Below, piece by piece: positions 22,426 to 33,046 of a stretch of DNA of 64,000 bases. The notes below the pieces were generated by a model. It was not told where the DNA came from and ran no database searches. It saw only the letters and a list, made by a program, of their open reading frames with translations. The position numbers and the translations under genes were made by a program. Origin of the DNA: Coenobita brevimanus (lineage: Eukaryota; Arthropoda; Malacostraca; Decapoda; Coenobitidae); assembly GCA_032717465.1 (NCBI GenBank), contig CM064666.1:70001-134000 (forward strand), written 5' to 3'. The stretch's first letter is position 1. Each line of letters begins with the position of its first letter.

Positions 22426-22639
22426 CCTCCTTTACCATCCTACGGCAGGGTGAGAAGTAGCAACGTCCAGACAACCTAAGTTTACCTAGTACGCTACCAT
22501 TCACTCATTAGTCAAGCCCCCGGAATCCTGGCTCCATGGGTAAACCAAAAAAACTTTCACCACGTTCTGTAGCTTCTCATATACCTATCTGATACAGTCA
22601 ATTAGAACGCTGTCACGTTAAAATGGGGTGCCAAATTCC

Positions 22640-23087
22640 TGGTTATGCACTTCTCACAACATTCATCCAGCCAGGCTCACCGACTTCCATACCTCTCATC
22701 CCAGCACACTCATCCACCATATCTCTCCACCTTCTCCTTGGCCTACCTCTCCTCCTCCCTCCTTCAAATTCGCTCAGATATACCTTTTTCACCACTCTAT
22801 TGTTATCCATTCTCTCCACATGACCATACCATCTCAGTACACTCTCTTCGATTCTGGTGTCCACCGACTTCCTCACTCCACATCTTCCGCGAATCGTTAT
22901 TTTGTATCCTATCCACTCTCTGTACTCCACATACATTCCTCAGCAGTCCCATCTCCACTGCTCTCACTCCTGACTTTTCATTTTCATGCCACACCATGCA
23001 TCATCAGCATACAACAAATTTGAGATATTCCATCCATCACCATTCATTACCAACGCCATCCTTGTCCCCATTACTCGTGTTTTCACT

Positions 23088-23123
<36 letters not shown>

Positions 23124-23160
23124 CAGGGAACCTCTACAAATGGTAAGAAGCAGACAAGAA
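22640..23160 (-). pseudogene. RTE-type LINE RT fragment with LLYADD
   Basis: Minus strand. NLLYADDA, carrying the YxDD catalytic box, lies at about 23,000. It is followed almost at once by the C-terminal blocks RIEESVLRWYGHVERM and GRRRGRPRRRWRDMV. The ~150 residues normally between YADD and WYGH are largely deleted. The 5' side runs into a (CA)n block at 23,091-23,120. Confidence 0.7.
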
Positions 23161-23925
23161 ACATTCAGATATTATGGATCTACAATAAGAAGTCTGAACG
23201 TCGGGGGTAGGGTTGCGAGAGGCAGACCGAAAAAGACCTGAGACGAGGCCATAGAGTGTGACCTCAGGGATAAGGGACTGAAGAGGGAGGCTGCCAGAGA
23301 TCAAGCAGCGTGGAGAGCCATCATGTGACTAAGGCCGACGCATGCAAGCTTATTGGAGCTTTTATAAATGATACGATACGATCACAGTACAAAGCAACTG
23401 ATTAAGCAGGAAATAACTTAGTGTGGAATCCGAATGCAGTATAGATATCGCTGGGAAATAAGCCAGGAAAGATGTGATAAATTGTAGATTAGCTGGAAAG
23501 AATGGAAAACACAATCCACTGAGTGTCCACATATAGAGCCACATGGAAATTTATATTAGACCACCGCCATTAAGAAACAAAAGGACCTTTGAACATGGAG
23601 GCAACGTAAGAACAAGAGAGAGAGAGAAAACAAAAAACAAAAGATAATGGACGGTATAAAGATTCGTCAAAGTTACATAAGGGTCCCCTACATTTTGTGG
23701 TAATTTTCTTTATTGCAAGCCCCGCCCCCAATGCGGCGTCTACCTGTCTGCCTGTACCCATTTAAAACCCCTATGCCCAGTCAGCTACACTCAGTGTCGG
23801 TCTTGGAATTGTGGGGTGTATATCTGCTTCGGTTAGCCCATGGCGCCAGGCCGTCTACCTGTTCAAATGAGGAACATAATTCGTGTTTCGCTAAGGCTAG
23901 GGGATGGAGGAAGGATTACTGAGAG
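23085..23925 (+). repeat. Composite unit, partial third copy
   Basis: Starts at (CA)n, then GTACAGGGAACCTCTACAAA, a LINE 3' end (GRPKK..REAARDQAAW), a conserved GAGCCACATGGAAATTTATA segment, a short (GA)n and the CCCCGCCCCCAATGCGGCG block. This order is shared with 39.45-41.54 kb and 43.22-45.39 kb. It stops after the CATGGCGCCAGGCCGTCTAC region. Confidence 0.85.
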
Positions 23926-23939
23926 GAGGCTGTGGAGTT

Positions 23940-24060
23940 AAAAGGAAAGACAGACTGACAAATGAGGAAGTGAGGAGCGTTGTGGTGTGGATATGGATGT
24001 GACAGAAAGCGTTAGGAGAAATACACATTTGGGGTGTGAGCTAGAGGAGAGGGCAGTGAG
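23940..24060 (+). pseudogene. RTE C-terminal fragment
   Basis: Plus strand: RLTNEEVRSV and a GESVRRNT-like stretch corresponding to DRLTNEDIKERCG..SVRRNT of the 16.1-kb RT, with stops and frameshift. Confidence 0.55.
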
Positions 24061-24228
24061 GTGGGAGGGGGGAGGGCACCACTGCTTACGAGATGGAAGC
24101 GTCGGTGTAGTGTTAATAATTGTTCTTTATTCTTCATTTATTTTGTATTAATCTCGTCGTCTTTGTACTAATTGTTTTTATATTGCTGAAAAGTAACAGG
24201 AACTACTGTATCATGTATTAACCTTTGT

Positions 24229-24365
24229 ATCTCTGCCTTGGGGCTAAGATGCGAATGAATGTGTTTGAATGGATGAGTTAATAGGGAGTGTGGCGTCCTG
24301 TCTCGGCTACCTCCCTTTCCTTGGGAGAAGCAGCCTAGGTATATAGATAGATAGATCTCTGCCTT
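24229..24365 (+). mobile_element. SINE-like element with (GATA)n tail, copy 1
   Basis: Body 24,240-24,354, starting GGGGCTAAGATGCGAATGAA and ending GCAGCCTAGG..ATA(GATA)n. It is flanked by an 11-bp direct repeat ATCTCTGCCTT (24,229-24,239 and 24,355-24,365), a target-site duplication. It inserted just upstream of the cold-shock-domain ORF. The GATA tail is shared with the RTE family, whose enzymes are the likely mobilising source (inference). Confidence 0.82.
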
Positions 24366-24416
24366 ATTCATTCGCGTCCAGCAGCGGTAGCAGCAACATC
24401 TCCTCCTCTCTCCAGC

Positions 24417-24794
24417 ATGGCCTCTACTTCTGCCACAGCTCGCGACCCGTTGAGGGGGGCTGACCTGGCAGCTGAGCCTGAGGGAGGAGAGCAGACCACC
24501 ACCATCACCGGCACCGTGAAGTGGTACAGCATCAGGGCGAAGTACGGATTCATCCGGCGCCAGGATTCTGGCGCCGATGTATTTGTACATCGCTCAGGGA
24601 TCGCTGCTACCTCTTCTCGGCGCCACTCGCCCTTGTTACGTCAGGGCGAGACAGTGGAGTTCCACATTCTCCAGACACCGAAGGGTCCCGAGGCTATAGA
24701 CGTCACTGGACCGGGGGGTGCAGCTGTGCAAGGCTCTGCCTATGCACAGCGGCGCCCCACGGCCCAGGGGCGGCGGCCTGGGGATCCCCGATGA
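24417..24794 (+). CDS. Y-box-type cold-shock-domain protein, ends at early stop
   Basis: 125 residues. Residues ~31-105 form a cold-shock domain of the Y-box class: TGTVKWYSIRAKYGFI holds RNP1 (KYGFI, 42-46), DVFVHRSGI holds RNP2 (VFVH, 55-58), and GETVEF plus VTGPGGAAVQGSAYA match the Y-box-specific end of the domain. Such domains bind single-stranded nucleic acids and package mRNA. The ATG at 24,417 has a good context (CAGCATGG) and follows a polypyrimidine-CAG that could be a splice acceptor. A TGA at 24,792-24,794 ends the frame and the next segment continues in the same frame. A host Y-box gene would have a basic/aromatic-island tail, which this lacks. Fold assignment is secure; expression is unknown. 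Confidence 0.75.
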   Translation: MASTSATARDPLRGADLAAEPEGGEQTTTITGTVKWYSIRAKYGFIRRQDSGADVFVHRSGIAATSSRRHSPLLRQGETVEFHILQTPKGPEAIDVTGPGGAAVQGSAYAQRRPTAQGRRPGDPR

Positions 24795-25508
24795 CCTGGG
24801 GATGTGGACACCATTGTCGCCATGTGCATCGCGACGGCGAAGGCTTTCTGTGGCGATGACAAGGCAGCTATGCTCGTTCTACTCCCTCAAGTCTTTGAGA
24901 AGAACGGGCTGCCACGCCTTGTCATCCCTCAGAGCTTCGCTCGTGATGCACGGCCATTCCCGCGTCAGGAGCGTCACACCACAACGCTGCAGCCTCCTAG
25001 ACCCCGCACAACACCGCGGAAAAGGCTGCAGCTCGACGCTTCCCTAAACAGGGCAACTGCCGCCTCCTGCTCTACCTCTGCCCAGCCCAAGGACATCGAC
25101 ACCGCCGATGATCACCGCCCGCCGTCAGCAGCTGAGGGAAGGGTCGCTTCTCCTGTCTTTTCCATCATACAGGAAGAAAGCGACCACACCTCCCCCTTAC
25201 CAGCTGATGCTGTCGTGAACCTCCAGGCCACCGAGGAGGCATGTATCTCTCCCTCCCCACCACCGACATCGAACAAGAAGAGGAAGAGGAAGAAACAGCC
25301 TAAACCACCGCCACCTGCCGAGATAGATCCTGAAGGCACTACTCCACACGCTTCTGAACCTGACCTCAGCTATAACGACACCCTCAGCAAGGCAGAAATT
25401 TCCAACATCGTAAAGTCGGCCTTTAATCCCGACATTCTCCTAGGCCGTCTAAAACAGACAGACGTATCCTTATTTTCCAAACTAACCAGCCCCAGCAGTT
25501 CCTCGTAG
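24795..25508 (+). CDS. Unrecognised basic C-terminal part of the CSD element
   Basis: Continues in the same frame directly after the TGA of the cold-shock ORF, so the two were probably one ~363-residue protein. A GTG occurs at 24,804; no ATG sits at the start. Blocks numbered from that GTG are: QVFEKNGLPRLVIPQSF (29-45), conserved in the second copy; PRPRTTPRKRLQLDASLNR (65-83), also conserved; an acidic, Pro/Ser-rich middle; a lysine/arginine run NKKRKRKKQPK (157-167) like a nuclear localisation signal; and an amphipathic LSKAEISNIVKSAF C-terminus. I do not recognise a family. Conservation of the blocks between the copies suggests they were once functional. Confidence 0.5.
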   Translation, partial: PGDVDTIVAMCIATAKAFCGDDKAAMLVLLPQVFEKNGLPRLVIPQSFARDARPFPRQERHTTTLQPPRPRTTPRKRLQLDASLNRATAASCSTSAQPKDIDTADDHRPPSAAEGRVASPVFSIIQEESDHTSPLPADAVVNLQATEEACISPSPPPTSNKKRKRKKQPKPPPPAEIDPEGTTPHASEPDLSYNDTLSKAEISNIVKSAFNPDILLGRLKQTDVSLFSKLTSPSSSS

Positions 25509-25620
25509 AGGCTGCTCCACTGACATCTCTGATAACTCTGGCGGACTCTCCACCCTGAGCCCGGGTCCATTTTCATAATAAAATGGACGAATCTCAACAA
25601 CAACAACGCACCCCCCCCTA

Positions 25621-26000
25621 CATACATCTACACGCAAGCTAATCAGTTTCCACATCTTAAAGTTGTACAAACCTACCTACGTGCAAGATATACAAGGAAA
25701 GTTATTACGAAAATGGTTATGGTCATCATCTTGCTCGTTCACTGGCGAGTTTCCTTAATTGGCCTCTGTGTGTGGTTTATGGCTTCTCTCTAGACTTGAG
25801 GGACTTGTATCTCAGTACTTGAAGCTTATTGATTCCTTGTTTTTTATACTGTGATAATTATAGGTCTTTCACAATAACCTGGCCCATTATTTTCGTCCTT
25901 CATACATATATCTCCTGGTCCATTTTCTCGTCCTTCATACATACATCTGCCACCCATTTCTGTATTACCTTCACCTTCACTTGGTAGATTTTTGTCCTGT
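25621..26000. other. Unique sequence, no gene seen
   Basis: A/T-rich, with short repeated phrases around CTTCATACATA (25,895-25,945). Confidence 0.5.
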
Positions 26001-26152
26001 ATACCTACTTCTCCCCTTGGGGCTAAGATGCGAATGAATGTGTTTGAATGGATGAGTAAATGGGGAGTCTGACGTCCTGTCTCGGCTACCTCCCTTTTCT
26101 TGGGGGAAGCAGCCTAGGCATATAGATAGATAGATAGATAGATACCTACTTC
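26001..26152 (+). mobile_element. SINE-like element with (GATA)n tail, copy 2
   Basis: Body 26,012-26,141, nearly identical to copy 1 and ending (GATA)5-6. It is flanked by the 11-bp direct repeat ATACCTACTTC (26,001-26,011 and 26,142-26,152). The flanks differ from those of copy 1, showing two independent insertions. Confidence 0.85.
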
Positions 26153-26261
26153 GACCATCCATTTCTACTGTACATTCACTTTAAGCTGGTCCAAATTTAC
26201 GTCTTCCATACAAACTTCACTTATCAATCAATGAGTCAGTCAGTCAATCAATCTAACTGTC

Positions 26262-26350
26262 TACCTGTCTGTCACCAGATGCCTTAATCCCGTCAGGGGT
26301 GACCACAAATGAATCACCTCCATGTCACCCTTTCCTCCTCCATATGGCGA
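26262..26350 (-). pseudogene. RTE 3' end fragment
   Basis: Minus-strand match to the terminal ~80 bp of the 16.1-kb RTE family (CACCAGATGCCTTAATCCCG, then GGGGTGACCACAAATGAATC). Confidence 0.7.
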
Positions 26351-27275
26351 CCTTCTCTGCAACTCACGCCCCCTTTTCTCACCTCAACCCTTCCTCTCTA
26401 ACTTCACTCCCCTCCACAGTTTCTCGTATTGAAATAGATAATTTTCTGACCTGAAGTTTCCTTGTCCTATCCAAAGGCCTCTCGTATTGAAATGGTAATC
26501 CTCTCATCTCAAGCCCTCTCCTACTTCTCTCGTCTCCAAAGTCTCTCATATTAAAGGCGATACACTTTCTTAGTATTCTGGTCCACCTCGGTCTCTTAAA
26601 TTGGCCTCGGGTCCTCAAGGCACAATCAAAAGCTGTAGGTGTTTCGTCTGGGCAATAAAACGATTTCTTTGAGACTTCCCTTCCAGTTTATTGGCTGTAA
26701 AATCTACCGTTCTTGAGTTTTCGGTGATACAATACATTTTGTGTTCTGGCATGACATATAAGTTAATTGTGCATCTTTTTTTTTTCTTTTGAGAGAGAGA
26801 GAGAGTGGGTGAGTGAGTGAGTGCGTGCGTGCGTGCGTCCTTTACCGCAGCATTTTGTAAGTAGAAAATGGAAAACTTTGACCAGTTCCCTTTCGCTACC
26901 TCTGTCCATGTAATAAGGTGCTGGAATTTCCTATCAGCAAAAGGCATGGTATCACTTTTCTCTCATGTCATCTCAGTTTATATTTTTATTTTTATATTTT
27001 CCTTTTCCCTACTTTCATTTATTCTTTCCCCCATTTATATCCTCCACATTCCTACCTTCATTAATTCTTTTCCTCATTGTAATTTCCCTTATCAGGCAAA
27101 TCACTTAGGATCCTCGCAAGCCTGTACTTAGAGCCGGTAGCATCAGTGGTTATAATCATTCCAAGCAGGAAAATTGTACACTTGAAATACACAGCCTCTT
27201 CGACTTATGGTCCTCCTCATTATAAAGGGTGAGGCATAAGTCTGTAGGCATATGGAAAGGACACATCTGAGGTTA

Positions 27276-27278
<3 letters not shown>
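26351..27278. other. No supported gene
   Basis: Contains a repeated TCTCGTATTGAAAT phrase (26,423 and 26,480, with a variant near 26,547), a poly(T) run at 26,777 and a GAGTGAGTGC/GTGCGTGC run at 26,790-26,838. Confidence 0.5.

Positions 27279-27331
<53 letters not shown>
27279..27331. repeat. (GT)n microsatellite
   Basis: About 26 GT units. Confidence 0.96.
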
Positions 27332-27638
27332 CGTTATCGTGTTCGTGTTCTTGAGGCAGTTCTGCTTCATCACCAAACTAGCTCCCGTAACATCACTAAC
27401 CAACACCGATGACTGGCACCTCAAATCACTACCTCCCTCGACCAGTGCCCAGTTATCAAGCCTCTTCCCCTGTATGTTGCTGAGAGGAGAATTGGGTGAT
27501 ATTTTTATAGCCTCGTGACTGACTTGAGATGGCACAGTACTCGTTATCAACAGTGTATCGGGCGCCTTGGTCATAATTCTTAGTCCTTTCGAAGAGATTA
27601 TATTTAAACGATTCAGTTTAGGTTTAGGATGGACTAAC

Positions 27639-27751
27639 TTGCCTACCTGCTTACCTGCCTGTGTGCCTGCCTGTCTGCCTACCTAATTACCTACCCACTT
27701 ACCTGTGTCCCTGCGTGCCTGCCTGTCTTCCTACCTACCTACCTACCTGTC

Positions 27752-27812
<61 letters not shown>
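27639..27812. repeat. CCTG/CTAC run followed by (CA)n
   Basis: Degenerate tetranucleotides at 27,639-27,752, then pure (CA)n at 27,753-27,812. Confidence 0.93.
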
Positions 27813-27814
<2 letters not shown>

Positions 27815-28329
27815 GGCTAGGGAGACATGTTTAAGGCTATTTAGTGATGAGATGAACCCCGTGATAAAACTAGCAAGGTTTTGTTTGGTGTGTCCTGCCC
27901 TCTGTTTCTCCAACCCACAAACCTGTTTATATATTTCCACATTAAGACAAACCCCCCATTTACCATATAATTATCGAAGTTCCTATTTATTCTCTTAGTT
28001 ATTATTTATCTTCTATCTTAATTATCCATAGACTACCCCAAAGCTGTCTCATTATTACCATACTAATCAGATCCACCTCTTTCTCAGACACTCTTTCTCA
28101 GTGTAATTATTTATCCCAAAACCAATTTATTCTCAAGCTCAGCTAAACCCACCTTTATGTGTTAGTTTTATGTTTTTCCTTTTTAATATTAACTTGCCTT
28201 ATTGTGAAACGTTTGGTGGTTATAGAAGTGAAGACAAAGGATTAAGTAAGCAGTCCTAAACTCTGGTTGAGACAGAGAACGTTGATAAGGCAAAAGAATG
28301 ATTATAAATGTATGTCGACCCAGCATCCT
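27813..28329. other. A/T-rich unique sequence, no gene seen
   Basis: No frame beyond 100 codons apart from the CA-derived one that starts upstream. Confidence 0.55.
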
Positions 28330-28566
28330 AGCCGTCAATTCTCCAAGTCTAGAGAGAGGGCCGAGGGAGCGCAGTGGTGAATGGAGTCAGTGTGGACCGC
28401 GAGTGAGCTAAGGGAAGACGTACGCCCCTGTCACTCTCTCCAGGGACAGCCGTCAATTCTCCAAGTCTAGAGAGAGGGCCGAGGGAGCGCAGTGGTGAAT
28501 GGAGTCAGTGTGGACCGCGAGTGAGCTAAGAGAGGACGGACGCCCCTGTCACTCCCTCCAGGGACA
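28330..28566. repeat. 118-bp tandem duplication
   Basis: AGCCGTCAATTCTCCAAGTC begins at 28,330 and again at 28,448. The two 118-bp units differ at only a few positions (for example GGGAAGACGTACG against AGAGGACGGACG). 28,600-28,830 then carries several AAGTCTCA..CCTCCTT phrases. Confidence 0.93.
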
Positions 28567-29049
28567 GAGTGTCGCGGCTGTGTTAGTGGTTCGGTTCCTT
28601 ACTCTCTTGCAGAAGTCTCACCTCGAAGCCTCCTTCCCCTCGTTCACAAGTCTCAAAAGCCTCCTTGAGCACCTACAGCAGTATTTTTCCCCTCCTGCAA
28701 AAGTCTCAAAAGCTTCCTTGAGCACCTACAAGTCTCATTCAGTGGCCTACTCCTCCTCCAGAAGTCTCAAAAACCTCCTTCACCCCCCTGAAGAAGTCTC
28801 ACCCAGTCCCCTTCCCTCCTGCAGAGGTCCCAGCTCAAAGCCTTATGGTTTACATGCAGTGTATTTTTCTGGAATAGAACAGAGAAAGACTGAATAGAAC
28901 AGTGAATTTACCTAACATTTTCTGAGTGTCGATGATCCTGTTAGCTCCGTGATAATGAGGGACGGCATCAGTGCTTAGGACGATTGTGTGATACCATTCC
29001 GGCAGAAGTAACTAAAACTCCATTAGTATATTTCTTTACAACGAAGCAT

Positions 29050-29255
29050 CTTTAGGCTGGTTGAGAAGGTTGCAGAGAACCTTCAAGACACAGGAGGTTC
29101 ACCTGAAAGGATAATGATACGATTCCGGCAGATATTATAAGGACAAGACACAATTTTTTTTCGCTACGACAAGAGTACAAGCCTTCAAGCTGGTTGAGAA
29201 GGTAGCAGAGAACCTTCCAAATAGAGGAGGTTCAAGTCCAAGGATGATGGTGGAA
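29050..29255. repeat. Diverged ~133-bp duplication
   Basis: GCTGGTTGAGAAGGTTGCAG near 29,056 recurs as GCTGGTTGAGAAGGTAGCAG at 29,189, each followed by AGAACCTTC and GGAGGTTCA. Confidence 0.8.
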
Positions 29256-29327
29256 GAAGAAGAGACTTGGCGACGGAGGTAAGACTGAGGGAGATGGTGG
29301 CGGTGGCGGGGGTCTACAGGCAGGCGA

Positions 29328-30740
29328 GTGGAGCGCCGACCCCGAGACTGGGCTATCCCCTCTTCCCTCACTCCTGCCACGGCTCAGAGCCACATCCAAC
29401 CTCTTCACCCACGAGGTACTCTCCAACAACTGGGTACTTACTCTGCTGCACGTGCCATTCACACCTTTGAACTCAACCCATTCATTACACAAGCCTCCGA
29501 CACACCCAGCTTCGTCCTACCATCCACAACCACCGTGGAACACCCCATTGTTAAATCTCCTTCCTCCCTCACTCACCAACCAAAAGCCCAAACTCCCACC
29601 CAACAGCTCCGTCAGGAGGGCCTGCCAGCGTATAGCCCCTCCTCCGCCTCCCACTCTGAACCTTCCACCACCTACTACACTGACGGCTCCGTTGCTGCAT
29701 CGAGAGCCGGTGCTGCCCTTCAATTCTGCGGAGACAGAACATGTGGCTTTCGCATCACCAACGGAGCCTCCACTCTACAGGCTGAACTGACTGCCATCTC
29801 AGCCGCCCTTTTCAGATGTCACCCTTGCCAACGCTCCCTGCATCCACAATCATCATCCACACAGACTCTGCAACTGCTATCCACAGCGCTACGGACGATC
29901 CCACCATACCGACAACATCCAATTAACCTCTGACATCCTAGCCACTGCCCAAAAAATCCACGACACTGGAGTGATCAATCTCTTACCCATTCACTGGGTC
30001 CCCAGCCATGTTGGCATAGCTGGAAATGAAAAAGCCGACAAGATCGCGAAAGAGCGCCAGAAGTGAACACCCTCACATTGACATATCAACATTTCAACTA
30101 GCCTAAGCCAAGCATCAAGCGCAATTCATAAAACCAGAAGGAGCTCACTCTCAACCGCGAAGATCACCAAGTACACGTACAACTGGGCTCACCTTCTGCC
30201 ATGTGGTTTGCCATGGCCACACAATACAAGCCACAATTAAAAATTACCAAATCCATTGACAACAAAAACACTTACCAACGCCTACACCGTCTTCGCCTTG
30301 GGGATACATGTTGCCGGAGTAACCTTATCACCACAGATAACGGACCCCACCACTGAATGCTCACACTGCAAAATGATCACGCCCTACCCACTCCTACATT
30401 ACCTCCTCCGCTGTCCAGCCACTTCCCGCATCAGAACAAGCTCTCCCGATATCCCCAAAACCCCGACATCCCTCGGTCCCACACTGCAGCTTTCTAAACC
30501 TGAAAGCACACTTAGAAACACTGCCGCCACAGTTGTTGCCACCTCCCACCTTCCCACTCTCATTGAAGAGTAGTGCGTAGCACTCCCCCTCCAACTTAAA
30601 AAAAAAAAAAAAAAAAAAAGAATAAAAAAAGACTGAACAAACAACTACTCTCAGCCCATAACCTACCAACTGGGCTAATATATGGCTCTGGTCCCCTCTA
30701 CAGGGGGGAAAATCTTTGAACGAACGAAACAGAACGAACG
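29328..30740 (+). pseudogene. I-type LINE 3' end with RNase H and CCHC-like motif
   Basis: Plus strand, in several frames. An ARAIHTFELNPFI stretch is typical of the region after RT. An RNase H domain follows: TTYYTDGSVA with the catalytic Asp, then LQAELTAISAAL with the Glu; after a frameshift near 29,815 the C-terminal IHWVPSHVGIAGNEKADK box appears (about 29,988-30,047). A terminal CSHC..H..LLRCP cysteine-histidine motif lies at 30,357-30,420. A poly(A)-rich stretch is at 30,597-30,630 and the end carries GAACGAACGAAAC repeats at about 30,715. RNase H after RT marks I, R1 or LOA-type LINEs. The RT domain is absent (5' truncation) and stops make it non-functional. Confidence 0.8.
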
Positions 30741-31883
30741 GGCTGGTGACACTGACGGAGGCGGCTCCTGGCCAGGCTAATCAACGCTGACCCCATTGAC
30801 AAATGGTATCAACTCGACCCACAGCCAATTGCAAGGTAGTGCTTTGAAATTGTCGATGATAGTATGATGGATGGTGATGATGATGATGATGATGATATAA
30901 TGATGATGTGTGGACCTATAGCAATGTGGTATTAAGTCGACCCATAGCTAGTTGCAAGGTATTTGTGCCATAAAGACACTTTAATCTGGTCGTGTGTATG
31001 ATGATGATAATGACTGATGATTTGATTCAAATGCACAGCCATGACTTCATATGAGTTCATCGGAAATTTCTTAGCCAGCATTGCGTCGTATCTTGTGTAT
31101 TTCTCTTTCCTCCCTCAGAGACAGGGAATATCCTTTCCCCTTCCCATACTCTTTTCTTGTGTGTAACTTCCTATATTGCTATCACATAGAAATAGTTCAT
31201 GTAACAGCCCACATTGCCACAACCGGTAGGGGAATGTGGGCAAACTTTGGCTGTCCCGTACCACAATTCACTCTGAGATTTTAACCTTCCCTGTATTGCA
31301 ACGTAGTATATTGATGATGTGAGCTTAAAGCAAGGTAACACTGTGTTAGGGTACTGTCCTTGGGTGATGATGGGAACGGTGAGACTTGCACGGCAAACCA
31401 CTTTGATTTTGCTAGTACTGGCCGTAGAAATACTTTGATGATAAGGGTTCGTTATTGCTTTGTGTTAGGTCTTGGTGATGACGGCAACCTGTTGCAAGGC
31501 AAAAGTCAACTCTTCTCCTCGGTCTACTTAACTTTAAAAGGTAGTAAAGGAGAGATGACTGAGACTATGCGTGATCGAGTTATAGGTGTCCAGTCACTAG
31601 GCGTACAACGTATCCGAGAGGGCAAGGGTAAATTTGTGGCCCTAGGGCCCTATATTCTGCAGCATTTGTCGTTGTTTTGGCAGATATCTGGTACCACTGG
31701 AAAACAGCTTTCACCACAGTTTAAATATGTGAAGCAGAGATTTAAGGTAACTATAAATTCAAACTTCTAAAAATAACTCGTGTAAAAAGTACCCTAGTGG
31801 TGCAGGTGGGCCGGCCTTCTCCCGGCATATTTGTCTTTACTTGGCGCCCGGACGAGTAAGTACCATATTATCTGGCTGAGTGG

Positions 31884-31921
<38 letters not shown>

Positions 31922-32970
31922 CTCCATTTCTCACATCGTAAAGTGGAAGGTAATCTCTATCTCTCCTTATACCCTAGATAGATTGAAAAGGATAGATAGA
32001 TGAGCAAAGATTAGTTTGCCCTTCTACTCCTAGAGCAATATAGTCTCCGTCATAACCATTCCGGAGAACATCACTTCAATTCTTCCTTCTTGTTACCGCC
32101 AGACTGATTTTATCTTCAGCTTAGGAAGGATGACCTCGAATAAAAAGCTTTTCGCGGTCACCTACATTCCAGTTCACGGTACTCTTGAATGACACTGGTA
32201 GCGTACGAGCCAAAATCCACCATCATTAGTCTACAGTATAGCCCTTTGTTACGGTATATTTCCCTGGTGTGCTTGTAAGTGTGCTGTCGCCTTTTGTTCC
32301 ATATTACAGGTTGCAGGTGTGAGACTTCTGGAGCTCCCTTTTCTCAGCGCATTTATTGCGCGTATTGCACCTCGTTCTCTTCTTACTGGATGTTATTAGG
32401 AAAGTTGTTGTTTGTTTCTCGCTTTTTTCAGCTGGAATAATCCCTTCAGTAGGGAGAGGCTTTATGTTAGAAAATAAAGCAGCGTAAAAAAACGTAAATT
32501 CTGGTTAAAAAGAGGATCATGACCATTGTATTGTAATTGGGAACGCGAAGGGGAAGTCGAAGTACTGTCCTGCTCCTGATTTGACGGTAATTAAAAAGGG
32601 ACACCTGTAATTAAAGGTGATTAGCCCACATCCCTCACTGCAGGTACGGTAAAGGTGAGACGTGTCCACTATCCTCATCAGGGTATTTCAAAAAATTGTC
32701 GTAAATCCAATAGGGGAGCTTTGTCTTTACATTTGCAGCTTTCAGTTTGTAATACTGAATCCTGGCTGCAGCATCCAGGTAGACGTCCTGTTTATTCTCG
32801 TTGTTACCAGACGATTTTATTCAGCATACTTCTGGAAAAGGTCTGTCGTACTGGAGGGGTCATCTCTTCCTGTTCTATAAGTCTGTCATCTGTGTTGAAT
32901 AAAACTGGAAGAAAATATTAAGGAATGAAGAAGTGCATCCCCAGGGTCAGAGAGTTGATCAAGCAGACCT
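30741..32970. other. No supported gene
   Basis: A GATGAT run at 30,869-30,910 sits between two diverged copies of GTCGACCCATAGCTAGTTGC (near 30,815 and 30,940). A 136-codon frame at 31,360 lacks an ATG and shows no domain. (GA)n lies at 31,887-31,917. The rest looks like ordinary intergenic DNA. Confidence 0.5.
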
Positions 32971-32972
32971 AA

Positions 32973-32973
<1 letters not shown>

Positions 32974-33045
<72 letters not shown>
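32974..33045. repeat. (GT)n microsatellite
   Basis: About 35 GT units. Confidence 0.96.

Positions 33046-33046
<1 letters not shown>

Larger units (their letters stand above)
24400..25620 (+). mobile_element. Cold-shock-domain repeat element, copy 1
   Basis: A GC-rich block holding a 363-codon frame with one internal stop, a short 3' region with AATAAA (about 25,579) and a terminal CAACAACAACAAC. A diverged copy with the same order and a (CAA)n end lies at 35,031-36,535. Being present twice with the same simple-repeat 3' end suggests spread by retrotransposition. No reverse transcriptase follows either copy, so it could be non-autonomous, a fragment of a larger LINE, or a duplicated processed gene. 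Confidence 0.6.

Noticed and set aside
31360..31770. 136-codon frame
   Set aside because: Begins at TTG, not ATG, spans two diverged GGTGATGA-containing segments and shows no recognisable domain.
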